DNA of 64,000 nucleotides, taken from Natrinema pellirubrum DSM 15624. GTDB lineage: Archaea; Halobacteriota; Halobacteria; Halobacteriales; Natrialbaceae. Below are positions 1 to 8,679 of the stretch, piece by piece. Location: NCBI RefSeq assembly GCF_000230735.2, contig NC_019962.1:124001-188000 (forward strand). The letters run 5' to 3'. Below the pieces are notes generated by a model, which saw nothing but the letters and a program-made list of their open reading frames with translations, had not been told where the DNA came from and did no database searches. How positions within the stretch are numbered: the first letter of the stretch is position 1; every line of letters starts with the position of its first letter. A program made the translations under genes and the position numbers.

Positions 1-1
1 G

Positions 2-1153
2 GTCCTCATCGGGGCCGAGAGCCGCGGGGAGATCGAGCGGACCGTTCCCGAGCGACTACTGGAGGCCGACTCGGTCGCGTTCGCCTGGATCGGCGACCGC
101 GACCCGAGCGGGACCCGTCTCGAGCCCCGTGCCTGGGCCGGTGACGGGCAAGCGTATCTCGACGACGTCTCCCTCGCGGACGACGCCGCCGAGCCGGCCG
201 TCCGAACCGCCATCGACGGGACGCCGACGGTCGTCTCCAACGTCGTCGAGGGGCTGCAGGGCGATCCCTGGCGGCGTCGGGCGGTCGACCGGGGGTTCCA
301 GTCGGTCATCAGCGTCCCGCTGTCCCACGCGGAGTACTCCTACGGCGTCCTGACGATCTACGCCGACGAACCCGACGCATTCGGCGACCTCGAGCGGACG
401 GTCCTGACGGAACTGGGTGAAGGGATCGCCAACTCGATCACCGCGATGAAGACCCGAGAGGCGCTGCACGCCGAACGGTTGCTCGAACTCACGCTCCGGA
501 TCGACGGCGACGAGGACCCCCTCTCGCGGCTCGCGGCGAAGATAGGGGCCGACGTCGAGTACGCGGGCATGGGTTCACACTCGAGCGACGAGACGCTGCT
601 GTTCGTCGAGACCGACGGCATTGCGCCCGATGACGTTCGATCGGCGCTCGCGGAGCTGGTGTCGGTCACCGATTCCCGGCTGATCAGCGAAACCGACGGG
701 ACGTGTCGGTTCGAGGCGACCGTCTCCGGCGACCCACTGGCCGCCCGGCTGGTCCGTCACGGCGGCAGTCCGCGCTCGATACGGGCCGACGGCGAGGGGC
801 TCGAGGTCGTCGTCGACGTCCCGACCGGGACTGACGTCCGCGAGTTCGTCGAGACGCTCGGGGAGGGACACGGCGGCGTCGAGTTGCGGGCGCGTCGCCA
901 CGTCGAGCGGTCGATGGGGACGCGCAGCGAACTCGTGACGTCGTTGTTCGACGCCCTGACCGACCGCCAGCTCGAGGTTCTCCGGACCGCCTACTTCGCC
1001 GGCTTCTTCGAGTGGCCCCGCGAGAGTACCGGCGAGGAAATCGCCGAGATGCTCGCGGTAACGCAGCCGACGGTCAACCGTCACCTGCGGCTCGCACAGG
1101 GCCGACTGCTGGCACAGTTGTTCGAGGATCAGATCCCGCTCGACTCGAACTGA
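2..1153 (+). CDS. Bat-like HTH_10 transcriptional regulator (5' truncated)
   Basis: The reading frame is open from the first complete codon, so the N-terminus lies outside the window. The visible part, about 383 residues, starts with a GAF-like sensor segment (around residues 10-135), continues through a linker domain typical of bacterioopsin-activator (Bat) proteins, and ends in an HTH_10 DNA-binding domain (TDRQLEVLRTAY, then TQPTVNRHLRLAQ). Family knowledge: haloarchaeal HTH_10 proteins combine PAS/GAF sensing modules with this C-terminal helix-turn-helix and act as transcription regulators. The target genes cannot be read from the sequence. The missing upstream part probably carries PAS or receiver domains. 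Confidence 0.88.
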   Translation, partial: VLIGAESRGEIERTVPERLLEADSVAFAWIGDRDPSGTRLEPRAWAGDGQAYLDDVSLADDAAEPAVRTAIDGTPTVVSNVVEGLQGDPWRRRAVDRGFQSVISVPLSHAEYSYGVLTIYADEPDAFGDLERTVLTELGEGIANSITAMKTREALHAERLLELTLRIDGDEDPLSRLAAKIGADVEYAGMGSHSSDETLLFVETDGIAPDDVRSALAELVSVTDSRLISETDGTCRFEATVSGDPLAARLVRHGGSPRSIRADGEGLEVVVDVPTGTDVREFVETLGEGHGGVELRARRHVERSMGTRSELVTSLFDALTDRQLEVLRTAYFAGFFEWPRESTGEEIAEMLAVTQPTVNRHLRLAQGRLLAQLFEDQIPLDSN

Positions 1154-1229
1154 GTTCGAGCCGGCTCGAGCGACCGTCTCCATGGCCGGGAGTGAAACGC
1201 CCAAGGGTCCGGTGGCCGTACGACCGGTC

Positions 1230-2042
1230 ATGGCAACATCAACGCGCCGTCGGACCGACGGGCCGCTTCGCTCGACGCTCGTCGCTGCCGCGCTCGCGAT
1301 CGTCGGCCTGGCATCGCAGCAAGTGACGACGATCCCCGCGTTCCTGCTGGATCCACAGTTGCTCGAGGGGCCGACCGAGGCGTCGATCGCCAGCCGAACG
1401 CTGTTGTTGATCCTGAGTTTCCTCGGGTTCGTCCTCGTCGGCGCGCTCTATCTCGCCGTCACCGGTCGCGGCTGGTCGTACGTCGACCTTCGGACGCCGA
1501 CGCTGCGAGATCTGGGATACGCCCTCGCGGGCGTCGTCGGCGGCTTCGCGTTCTTCGTCCTCGTCAGCTTACTCGTCCAACTGTTCTCGTTGCCGACCGC
1601 GGACAACTCCGTCACGACGTACATCGGCGACGACCAGACGATGGTCCTCGTCATGATCGGTATTGTCTTCTTTTTCAACGCACCGGCCGAGGAGTTCCTG
1701 TATCGAAATATCGTCCAAAAACGCCTCTACGACGCCTTCTCTCGCCCTCGAGCGGTCGCTATTGCCAGTCTGATATTCGGACTGATCCACTTCCCCGTCT
1801 ACGCCGTCCTCTCGGAGTCGCTGCTGGCGACGATGGTGCCGGTCGTCGTCGTCGTCGGCGGTGCCGCGATCTTCGGCTTCCTCTACGCGAAGACGGACAA
1901 CCTGCTGGTCCCGATCGCGGCCCATGCCGCGTTCAACGCCGTCCAGTTCGGCCTGCTGTATCTCGCCCTCGAGTACGACCTCGAGACCGCGGAGCCGACG
2001 ACCTCGCTCCTCGTCGCGGCCGCTGGGGCCCTCCCGCTGTAA
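1230..2042 (+). CDS. CPBP family intramembrane metalloprotease
   Basis: The protein is 270 aa with about eight membrane segments. It has the three CPBP/Abi signatures in order: EEFLYR (the EExxxR glutamate pair), FGLIH (FxxxH), and a late H-A-A-F-N motif in the last third. Family knowledge: CPBP proteins are Rce1-like membrane glutamic/metalloproteases, used for example in peptide or prenyl-protein processing; the substrate here is unknown. I chose the ATG at 1230 because the upstream in-frame ATG at 1182 adds a 16-residue non-homologous extension. It lies just after the Bat-like gene with no clear functional link. Confidence 0.86.
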   Translation: MATSTRRRTDGPLRSTLVAAALAIVGLASQQVTTIPAFLLDPQLLEGPTEASIASRTLLLILSFLGFVLVGALYLAVTGRGWSYVDLRTPTLRDLGYALAGVVGGFAFFVLVSLLVQLFSLPTADNSVTTYIGDDQTMVLVMIGIVFFFNAPAEEFLYRNIVQKRLYDAFSRPRAVAIASLIFGLIHFPVYAVLSESLLATMVPVVVVVGGAAIFGFLYAKTDNLLVPIAAHAAFNAVQFGLLYLALEYDLETAEPTTSLLVAAAGALPL

Positions 2043-2093
2043 CCGGCCGTCACCCATCGAGCCGCCGGTCGCGTTCGCCGCGCCGTCCGGTCC

Positions 2094-2100
2094 TTTATTA
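2094..2100 (+). promoter_or_regulatory. TATA box of hjc
   Basis: TTTATTA is centred about 27 nt upstream of the hjc ATG at 2124. This spacing predicts an mRNA that starts at or within a few bases of the start codon (leaderless), the common haloarchaeal arrangement. Confidence 0.55.
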
Positions 2101-2123
2101 TCGCCCGCCGGTGAGGGTGTGGT

Positions 2124-2645
2124 ATGTCTCAGGCGAAGGGCGACCGCCGCGAGCGGGAACTCGTCAACGAACTCGACGAGGCCGGCTTCGCGGTGATGCG
2201 AGCGCCCGCCAGCGGCTCCGCGACCGAGCGGGAACTCCCCGACGTGCTGGCCGGCGACGGCGAGCGCTTCTACGCGATCGAGGCCAAATCGAGTTCCGGC
2301 GACCCGATCTATCTCACCGGCGAGGAGGTCGAGGCGCTGACCTTCTTCGCGCGGAACTTCGGCGCGAAACCCCGGATCGGCGTCCGCTTCGACCGCGAGG
2401 ACTGGTACTTCTTCCACCCCGGCGATCTCTACGTCACCGACGGGGGCAACTACCGCGTCAAGAAGGAAACGGCGCTGGCTGAGGGCACCGATTTCCCCGA
2501 GTTCACCGGGCAGTCCGAGAAAGTTACGCTCGAGGAGGCCGCCGGCGAGACCGACGACGGCCCCGACGAGGACCTGCGGCGCGTTCTCAACGCCGTCAAG
2601 CAGGGCGTGATGGACGTCGACGAGGCCGCCGACGCCCTCGAGTGA
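2124..2645 (+). CDS. hjc: Archaeal Holliday junction resolvase Hjc
   Basis: 173 aa. The N-terminal nuclease domain shows the Hjc signature: [10 protein letters not shown] near the start (catalytic Glu in RERELV), the R-A-P-A-S-G-S segment, the metal-binding D of LPDVLAG and the E-A-K of YAIEAKSSS. Function: Mg2+-dependent cutting of four-way junctions during recombination and fork restart, as a homodimer. The C-terminal 45 residues form an acidic tail common in haloarchaeal Hjc. A TATA box 27 nt upstream supports this start. Its neighbours are not a recombination operon. Confidence 0.93.
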   Translation: MSQAKGDRRERELVNELDEAGFAVMRAPASGSATERELPDVLAGDGERFYAIEAKSSSGDPIYLTGEEVEALTFFARNFGAKPRIGVRFDREDWYFFHPGDLYVTDGGNYRVKKETALAEGTDFPEFTGQSEKVTLEEAAGETDDGPDEDLRRVLNAVKQGVMDVDEAADALE

Positions 2646-2708
2646 GCGCGGCCGGCCGCTACGGGACTGTGCGAGCCTCGAGGACGCCGCCGACGATCGA
2701 CGGAGCAG

Positions 2709-2876
2709 TTACTCGTTCAGCACGACGAGCAGCCCCGTTCCGACACAGACGAACAGCAGCGGCAGCCAGTTCCCGGTCGCGCCGGTGTAGTAGGCGGCGG
2801 CGATCGACAGCAGGACCCCTCCAAGGAGTGTGGCCGCTTCGGCTCGCTCGCCGATATCGAGTATCGTATAAGTCAT
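2709..2876 (-). CDS. Small two-helix membrane protein
   Basis: A 55-residue reading frame not usually called because of its size: it begins MTYTILDIGERAEA and ends LLVVLNE. Two hydrophobic segments (about residues 15-30 and 36-53) are joined by a short YYTGATGNW turn. It sits tail to tail with hjc, 63 nt away. No function is known to me. Support comes from a clean ATG, membrane-protein codon pattern and upstream AT-rich sequence (GATATATC, 2878-2885). Confidence 0.6.
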   Translation of the reverse strand: MTYTILDIGERAEAATLLGGVLLSIAAAYYTGATGNWLPLLFVCVGTGLLVVLNE

Positions 2877-2958
2877 CGATATATCATGACCGACGCATCG
2901 ATTTAACTGTTTCCGAACGAACGTTTCGCCGCGGTCGGACCGGCCCGGGTTCGAGCTG

Positions 2959-3579
2959 CTACGCCTTTTCGAGACGGGTCCGCGGGAAGACGTAGACCTT
3001 CAGTGACGAGGGGACGACACCGTTCGTGGCGACGGTCGCATGGGGGTAGACCGCGCCGACGACCGGGACGTCGGGATCGTAGTCCTCGTTGGACCCGTAC
3101 TCGGCGACGGTACAGTCGGCCGCCCCGATCTCGACGGCGTCGGAACGGAGTTCGGAGACGTCGACGACGGTGAGCCGGTCGCCGGTCTCGCGGTCGACGA
3201 CGGTGTCGCCCGGCGAGATCGCGTGGTCGTCGCAGTAAAACGGCGCGGGGTCGTCGTCCGCGACGAAACACGTCTCACCGCAGTCGTGACACGCGACGGC
3301 GATCTCGCCCGGCGGCGGGGTCCGGCCCTCCGTGATCTCGATCGCGACCCGGCGAATGTGCTTACAGCGGGCCTCGCGGAAGACGTGATCCGGGCAGGTA
3401 CACCTGCCGGCCTCGAGATCGACGAGATAGGTGTGGTCGCTCGCGGACTCGACCTCGTAGAGGCCGTCGCCCAGCGCCAGCACCGACATCGGTTCGGTGC
3501 GGGCGCGGCGCGATCGCTCGGTGAGGTGATCCGCGGACGGTACTGGCAGCGGCGCTTTCGGTGACGCTGTTGTTTTCAT
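2959..3579 (-). CDS. SWIM zinc finger protein
   Basis: 206 aa. The SWIM signature C-x-C-x(n)-C-x-H is visible as CTCPDH...RCKH at about residues 79-94, followed by a second cysteine-rich part (ACHDCGETCF and YCDDH, about residues 114-141) that could form another zinc site. Family knowledge: SWIM domains bind DNA or proteins; haloarchaeal single-domain SWIM proteins are uncharacterised, though Sws1-type SWIM proteins work in recombination. An internal ATG (MSVLALGDG, at 3489) is an alternative start, since the first 30 residues look like an unstructured lead. Divergent from the small membrane gene at 3769. Confidence 0.8.
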   Translation of the reverse strand: MKTTASPKAPLPVPSADHLTERSRRARTEPMSVLALGDGLYEVESASDHTYLVDLEAGRCTCPDHVFREARCKHIRRVAIEITEGRTPPPGEIAVACHDCGETCFVADDDPAPFYCDDHAISPGDTVVDRETGDRLTVVDVSELRSDAVEIGAADCTVAEYGSNEDYDPDVPVVGAVYPHATVATNGVVPSSLKVYVFPRTRLEKA

Positions 3580-3768
3580 GGATGCGTCAAGGGGTGAACT
3601 CGGTGGTCGGCTGGCGATTCGAACGCGCTAGGGGACCGATGGACATAACGAACTCGCCTGAACTCGCAAGGTCGGCGTTTAAAAGCGCAAGCGAGACAGC
3701 TCCTGTCCGACCACCGCCGAGGCCCCCTTCGAAGCGCTTTTCACCGGGCCGACGAAACCGATCCGACA

Positions 3769-4032
3769 ATGCTCGATCGCGAACAGCTCATCGAAATCGT
3801 TTCGGCGGTCGGTGCGGTCCTCCTATTGCTTGCGACGATGATCGCCATCGGCTCTTCCTACACTGCCGACAACGGGAGTCTCTCCTCCGAAGGGGCACAG
3901 CTGCTCGTTGTGGCTATTACTGGCTTTATCCTCCTGGTGACGGCGGTCGGTATCGGGCTGGCCTACACCCTGAAAGACGAGGAGGACCTCGACGCGACGG
4001 CCGACGAGACGGAAACGAACGGAACGTTCTGA
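3769..4032 (+). CDS. Small haloarchaeal membrane protein
   Basis: 87 aa with two transmembrane helices (about residues 12-30 and 44-66) and an acidic, hydrophilic C-terminal tail of about 20 residues. The short loop between the helices carries SSYTADNGSLSSEG. I recognise it only as a conserved-looking haloarchaeal membrane protein with no known role. It is convergent with the primase gene downstream. Confidence 0.68.
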   Translation: MLDREQLIEIVSAVGAVLLLLATMIAIGSSYTADNGSLSSEGAQLLVVAITGFILLVTAVGIGLAYTLKDEEDLDATADETETNGTF

Positions 4033-4122
4033 GGCGGTATTCGGTCACCGTTTTCGGTTCGTCCCGGCCGATACTGCTCGAGGACCGACCGTACAGTATC
4101 ACCTCCGCGCGAGCGAACGCCG

Positions 4123-5214
4123 TCAGTCGCCGCTCGCGGCGCTCCCGTCGCTCCCGTCGTCGCTCTCCCGCCAGTCCTCTAACTCCTCGTCGTCGGCGTC
4201 GTCGATCCGCTGTTCGTAGTAGGCCATCGGATGGGGGATCCGCTCGCAGAGGTCGTCCTTGTTCACGCAGTCGCCGTAGGACTGCATCGTGGCACACGAG
4301 GGCGGCGAGTATTCCGTCGGCGAGGTGTCCCCGCGGATGTGGTCGGTCTGGTAGCGGGTCATCTCCTCCCCGAACGACGAGTTGACCCGGTAGAGGTCGA
4401 CGATCTCGTCGGTGTTCATCCCGATGCTCGTCAGGAAGGCGGTGATCGCGAACCGGGAGTGATGCGGCAGATGCTCGCCCTTCTGGATCTGGTCGAGCAG
4501 CGCCTTCATACACGGCGGGAAAAGGTCGGGGACGACGGTGTCGATGTCCTGTGTCAGATCCATCTCTGCGAGTACCTCGCGGATCTCGTCGGCCTCGTCC
4601 TCGAGGGCGGTCGCGATGGACTCGGGTACCTCGAAGGGGAGCCCGTCGTCGATCCGGCCCCGGATCGCCTCGCGGACCAGCGTCAGGAGTTCGTCCTCGT
4701 CGACGGGGACCTCGCCGGCCTCGAGGGGCTGGTTGACGAGCCGCCAGCCGTCGTCCCAGAGGTCCTCGGCCAGCGGCAGGTAGGTCCCGACGTCGATCCG
4801 GTACTCCCCGTCGGCGGCCGTCCGGACCGCGTCCCGCAGGTCGAACTCCGCGAGGAGGGCGGATAGGTCGAGGCCTGTCGACTCGACGCTTTTCAGTTCT
4901 GTCGTGTCGGTCATGTCCTCGGTGAACCGGTCGTAGGCCGTCGCGGCCTCGGCGCGGGCGTACTTGCGTACGAGGACGCGTTCGTCGACCATTGAGACCA
5001 GTACCCGCGCGACCGGATACGAGAGTAACTCGATCCGCGTATCGCGGTGTGGCTCCCCCGTCTCCCCCGACTCGATCGCGGTAATAACCCGTTGACGCGC
5101 CCGGTCGACGACCGCTTCGTCCCCCTCGACGACGGTCGCCAGATCGACCGCTTCCGTGGCGACGGTCTCGCGGGCGGCCTCGAGGAACGGATACCGGGCG
5201 TGGAGTCGCTGCAT
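4123..5214 (-). CDS. priL: DNA primase large subunit PriL
   Basis: 363 aa. The C-terminal domain is typical of archaeal/eukaryotic PriL: FPPCMKALL at 232-240, HHSRFAITAFL at 251-261, then SCATM, GDC and LCERIPHP. The four cysteines at 235, 307, 316 and 323 are the expected [4Fe-4S] ligands. Function: partner of catalytic PriS, stabilising primer initiation and product length. The gene ends in an Asp/Ser-rich tail typical of halophiles. PriS is not in this window. PCNA lies 1.5 kb away on the same strand, separated by a hydrolase and a HalOD1 gene. Confidence 0.94.
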   Translation of the reverse strand: MQRLHARYPFLEAARETVATEAVDLATVVEGDEAVVDRARQRVITAIESGETGEPHRDTRIELLSYPVARVLVSMVDERVLVRKYARAEAATAYDRFTEDMTDTTELKSVESTGLDLSALLAEFDLRDAVRTAADGEYRIDVGTYLPLAEDLWDDGWRLVNQPLEAGEVPVDEDELLTLVREAIRGRIDDGLPFEVPESIATALEDEADEIREVLAEMDLTQDIDTVVPDLFPPCMKALLDQIQKGEHLPHHSRFAITAFLTSIGMNTDEIVDLYRVNSSFGEEMTRYQTDHIRGDTSPTEYSPPSCATMQSYGDCVNKDDLCERIPHPMAYYEQRIDDADDEELEDWRESDDGSDGSAASGD

Positions 5215-5468
5215 CGGTAATTACGTTTTACTCCGGCGGGATAAACACCCTGATTGCGATAATCGTCTTTTATATGTGGCAGTCGGGCTCGCCGATCCGA
5301 GACGGGCGATCGGCCGCCGAGACCTCGCCCCCGCTCGGCCCTTGCAGCGACGGTATACCCGTATTACCCGATGCTGTCGGGCGATCGCCGATCGGTCCCG
5401 GCCGGCGGTCGTCGTCCCGTCCAGCCTCGAGGATCGATTTCAAGGGCGTTCGACACGTCGGTTCGGCC

Positions 5469-6338
5469 ATGCCACAGGCGACGAGAGACGGCGTGTCGAT
5501 CTATTACGAGTACGAGCGAAGCGACGGCGACGGTCGGTCGCCGGTCGTCTTCGTGCAGGGGCTCGGGTTCGGACGGTGGATGTGGCGCTGGCAGCGGGAA
5601 GCCGTCGCCGACGAGTACGACGTGATCGCCCCCGACAACCGGGGGACGGGTCGCTCCGACGTCGGCCTCCCGCCGCTCGTCGCGCGGCTGCCCGGTACGC
5701 TTCGGGGGCTCGTGCTGCTCAAACTCGCCGGCTACTCGATCGGCGGGCTGGCGGCCGACCTCGAGGCGGTCCTCGACGACGCGGGGGTCTACGACGCCCA
5801 CATCGTCGGGGCGAGCATGGGCGGGATGATCGCCCAGCGCTACGCCATCGAGTACTCCCGAGCGAAGTCGCTGACGCTGTTCTGTACGAGCCACGGCGGC
5901 CCCGACGCCGCGCCGGTCCCCGACGAAACCCAGGAACACATGTTCGATACGCCCGATGGCGCGACCGAACGCCAGGTGTTGCGCCACCGCATGCGGCCGG
6001 CATTCAACGACCGGTTCACCAACCGCAACCCGCATCTCATCGATCGGATCCTCGAGTGGCGACTCGAACAGGACGCCGACGACCCCGCACGCGAGGCCCA
6101 GGCCGCTGCGGTCCAGGGCTTCGACGTCAGCGACCGCCTCGAGCGACTCCGCGTACCGACACTGGTCTGTCACGGGACGAACGACGAGGTGGTCCCGGTC
6201 ACGAACGCGCGGCTGCTCGAGGAGAAGATCCGGGACAGTCGACTCGAACTCGTCGAGGGCGGTTCCCACCTGTTCTTCATCGAGGAAGCCGACGCCGTCT
6301 CCGACTTGCTGCGTTCGTTTCTGGACGAGCAGGACTGA
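5469..6338 (+). CDS. Alpha/beta hydrolase
   Basis: 289 aa, soluble alpha/beta-hydrolase fold. A full catalytic triad is visible: Ser116 in GASMGG, Asp239 in HGTNDEVV and His267 in GGSHLF; the oxyanion-hole region is QGLGFGRW at 30-37 and DNRGTGRS lies at 56-63. Substrate not predictable; esterase, lactonase or 3-oxoadipate enol-lactonase-like are possible. I took the ATG at 5469 because homology to the fold begins right after it (DGVSIYYEY), while the open frame upstream is low-complexity. Confidence 0.87.
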   Translation: MPQATRDGVSIYYEYERSDGDGRSPVVFVQGLGFGRWMWRWQREAVADEYDVIAPDNRGTGRSDVGLPPLVARLPGTLRGLVLLKLAGYSIGGLAADLEAVLDDAGVYDAHIVGASMGGMIAQRYAIEYSRAKSLTLFCTSHGGPDAAPVPDETQEHMFDTPDGATERQVLRHRMRPAFNDRFTNRNPHLIDRILEWRLEQDADDPAREAQAAAVQGFDVSDRLERLRVPTLVCHGTNDEVVPVTNARLLEEKIRDSRLELVEGGSHLFFIEEADAVSDLLRSFLDEQD

Positions 6339-6380
6339 CGGACGACCCCGCGTCCCGCTCCGAGACGGTTCGAAACCGCC

Positions 6381-6698
6381 TCAGTCGGCCGTCACGGTCG
6401 CATCCCGGAGCCGGATCTTGCCGTCGGTGCGAACGGCGACATCGAACCCCTCGTAGGTGAACCAGACCTGGTGGCTGCCCGCGGTGCCGACCCGGTCGGC
6501 GTGGCCGACCAGCGAATCGAGCGCGTCCGGATCGACGACCGCGTGCAGCGGCTCGAGCGCGGTCGGTTTCGAGCCACGGACCGCAGCGACGGCGGTGACG
6601 ACGGCCTCGCTGGCCGGCTCGCTGTCGGGATCGAACGTCGTCACGAACTCGAGATCGTCCGGTTCCTGGTCGTCGGTCGTATCGTTCGTGGAGGGCAT
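6381..6698 (-). CDS. HalOD1 output domain protein
   Basis: 105 aa, made almost entirely of one HalOD1 domain: the SEAVVTAVAAVRG helix, the LEPLHAVVDPDALDSL motif and the terminal VWFTYEGFDVAVRTDGKI strands. Family knowledge: HalOD1 is a haloarchaeal domain found alone or at the end of two-component proteins and is predicted to be an output domain; no biochemical function is established. It stands alone between the convergent hydrolase gene and pcna, on the pcna strand. Confidence 0.82.
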   Translation of the reverse strand: MPSTNDTTDDQEPDDLEFVTTFDPDSEPASEAVVTAVAAVRGSKPTALEPLHAVVDPDALDSLVGHADRVGTAGSHQVWFTYEGFDVAVRTDGKIRLRDATVTAD

Positions 6699-6780
6699 AC
6701 CCGATCGTCGGCTAGCGGTCGGGTAGCCACTGCCCTTCGTATATCGAACGTTTAAGTGATCGCGAGAACGGTCGGAACGG

Positions 6781-7524
6781 TCAGTCGCTCTGGATGCGCG
6801 GCGCGAGCATGTAGGTGACCTGGCCCTGCCCCTCGGCGAAGCCGAAGTAGATCTTGACGGGGAACTCCTCGCCCAGCGCCAGCGTGACCTCGGTGTCGCC
6901 GGGGATCGCCTTGTTCATGTCCTTGAGATAGTCCAGCGAGAACAGCGAGTGGGCGGGCCCGAGCTGGAGGTCGATCAGATCTTCCTGGGTCAGCTCGAGG
7001 TGGACGTCGTCGGTGTCGCCTGCGGCGTCGACGTAGAAGTACTCCTCGCCCTCGTCGACGCCTAGGGCGATGTGGTCGGAGACCATGTCGGCGGCGGTCA
7101 CCGAGCGGTTGACGTCTTTCCCCTCGAGGACGACCTCGGCGGGGAGATCGAGATCCGGGATGTCGGGCTCCTGTCGGATGGAGTCGGGGTCGATGAGCGC
7201 GAGCGTGTACTCGAGCCCGTCGATCTGGATGTGGAGCTTGCGGGTCTCCTCGTCGAGTTCGAGCTGGATGAGCTGGCCGGCGTCGGCCATGCCCGCGATG
7301 TCTTCGAGCCGCGAGAGATCGACACCGATCAGCCCGCCGTCGGCCTCGTAGGACTCGAACGCAGACGCATCGAGCGAGAGGTCGACCATCCCGACGTTGG
7401 CCGGATCGACGGCCCGGATCTCCAGCCCGTCTTCCTCGAGGTGGATTTTGCACTCGTCGACCAGCACGCTGATCGAATCGAGCGCGCTGGTGAGCGTTTC
7501 GGCGCTCACGATGGCCTTGAACAT
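6781..7524 (-). CDS. pcn: DNA polymerase sliding clamp PCNA
   Basis: 247 aa, the normal archaeal PCNA length. It begins [11 protein letters not shown] and ends in [12 protein letters not shown]; the interdomain connecting region ([16 protein letters not shown]) and the acidic surface expected for a haloarchaeal homotrimeric clamp are present. Function: encircles DNA and tethers replicative polymerases, FEN1, ligase and RNase HII through PIP boxes. The frame is open 96 nt further upstream, but a TATA box 30 nt before the ATG at 7524 and the family N-terminus fix the start here. Confidence 0.96.
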   Translation of the reverse strand: MFKAIVSAETLTSALDSISVLVDECKIHLEEDGLEIRAVDPANVGMVDLSLDASAFESYEADGGLIGVDLSRLEDIAGMADAGQLIQLELDEETRKLHIQIDGLEYTLALIDPDSIRQEPDIPDLDLPAEVVLEGKDVNRSVTAADMVSDHIALGVDEGEEYFYVDAAGDTDDVHLELTQEDLIDLQLGPAHSLFSLDYLKDMNKAIPGDTEVTLALGEEFPVKIYFGFAEGQGQVTYMLAPRIQSD

Positions 7525-7549
7525 ATAGATCGGGGTACGGACGGTCGGC

Positions 7550-7557
7550 ATAAAAAG
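7550..7557 (-). promoter_or_regulatory. TATA box of pcna
   Basis: Read on the minus strand, TTTTTATG is centred about 30 nt upstream of the pcna ATG, predicting a nearly leaderless mRNA and ruling out the longer in-frame start. Confidence 0.6.
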
Positions 7558-7686
7558 GCACCCTTTACGCGCGGGCGGGACCGCTGCCGGCAGTACGACG
7601 GGTCGGTTCGGGCCACCCATCGATCCCGGCGATACCGCCGGAACGAAAGGGTTGATAATTCGTTAGTGGCGACGACCGATCAGCGA

Positions 7687-8574
7687 ATGCCCATCGACCA
7701 GTTGGTGACGCTGCTCGAGAACGAGTCGATCAGGGAGGCGCTCATGATCGTCTACGAGCGGTCGGACGGCGGGACGGAAGAACTCGAGTGGCGCGACGTC
7801 AGGGACGCCCTCTCGAGCGAGCAGTGGGGGACGCTCATCGAACAGGAGGTTCTCGTCAGCGCCGGGAGCGGATTCGCGATCGCCGAGCCCGGCCGCGTCG
7901 AGCGGCTCCTCGGGGGCGACGACCCGTCCGAGGACGCGGGGACGGACGGGATCGAGTCGCCGTCGTGGACGACCGCGGACAAGGCCGCGGGCGCGTTCGC
8001 GTTGCTTCTGTTCGCCGGCTACTGGAACACGGGGATCCGGGACATCGTCGCGTCGGTCGAGAGCGCCATTTTCGGCCCCGTTGCCGGACTCGTTCCCTTT
8101 CATCTCGTCATCGTCTTTCTCGCGGTCGTCACCGGGTTCTACTCGACCGTGTTACAGTCGCGGCTGCTGGATCGTGAGAAACTCGAGCAGTACAAACAGC
8201 GGATGACGGACCTTCAGGAGCGAACGGCGGCGGCCAAAGAGCGCGGCGACGAGGAAGCCCTCGAGCGGCTGCAGGAGGAGCGAATGGCGGCCGCGGGCGA
8301 TCAGCTCGGGATGTTCAAGCTACAGTTCCGGCCGATGGTGTGGATCATGCTGTTGACGATCCCGGTCTTTCTCTGGCTCCGTTGGAAGGTCCGCGGCGGC
8401 CATCTCGGGACCGGTGAAACGGGGCTGGTCGTCCCGATCGCCGGCGCTGTCACGTGGCAACAGTCCCTCGTCGGCCCGATGCAGACGTGGCTCGTCTGGT
8501 ATTTCTGCTGCTCGATGGCGGCCCGACAGCTCATCCAGAAGGTGTTCGGACTTCGGACCGGGACGTCCTCGTAG
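7687..8574 (+). CDS. DUF106 (EMC3/Oxa1-superfamily) membrane protein
   Basis: 295 aa. The C-terminal two-thirds is a DUF106 domain: a first membrane helix around 130-155, a charged cytosolic coiled coil (REKLEQYKQRMTDLQ, about 165-205) and further helices (VWIMLLTIPVFLWL and the final TWLVWYFCCSMAAR). Family knowledge: archaeal DUF106 proteins are distant YidC/Oxa1/Get1/EMC3 relatives and probable membrane-protein insertases. Unusually, about 100 residues precede the first helix (MPIDQLVTLLENESIREAL...) and resemble a small winged-helix-type domain. Followed by the rRNA methyltransferase gene. Confidence 0.82.
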   Translation: MPIDQLVTLLENESIREALMIVYERSDGGTEELEWRDVRDALSSEQWGTLIEQEVLVSAGSGFAIAEPGRVERLLGGDDPSEDAGTDGIESPSWTTADKAAGAFALLLFAGYWNTGIRDIVASVESAIFGPVAGLVPFHLVIVFLAVVTGFYSTVLQSRLLDREKLEQYKQRMTDLQERTAAAKERGDEEALERLQEERMAAAGDQLGMFKLQFRPMVWIMLLTIPVFLWLRWKVRGGHLGTGETGLVVPIAGAVTWQQSLVGPMQTWLVWYFCCSMAARQLIQKVFGLRTGTSS

Positions 8575-8679
8575 CGCCTCGCCCATTGAGACGGTGTGGC
8601 TCGAGCGAGTCGGCCGCCGTGCCGGCCGCTCTCGCCACACCTATCCGTCCCGGCCGTCTAGCCCGTTCAAGAACCACAG

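Noticed and set aside
3607-3640. GATTCGAAC, resembling a reverse-strand tRNA T-loop
   Set aside because: The flanking bases do not form a 5-bp T-stem and no acceptor, D or anticodon arms can be drawn around it.
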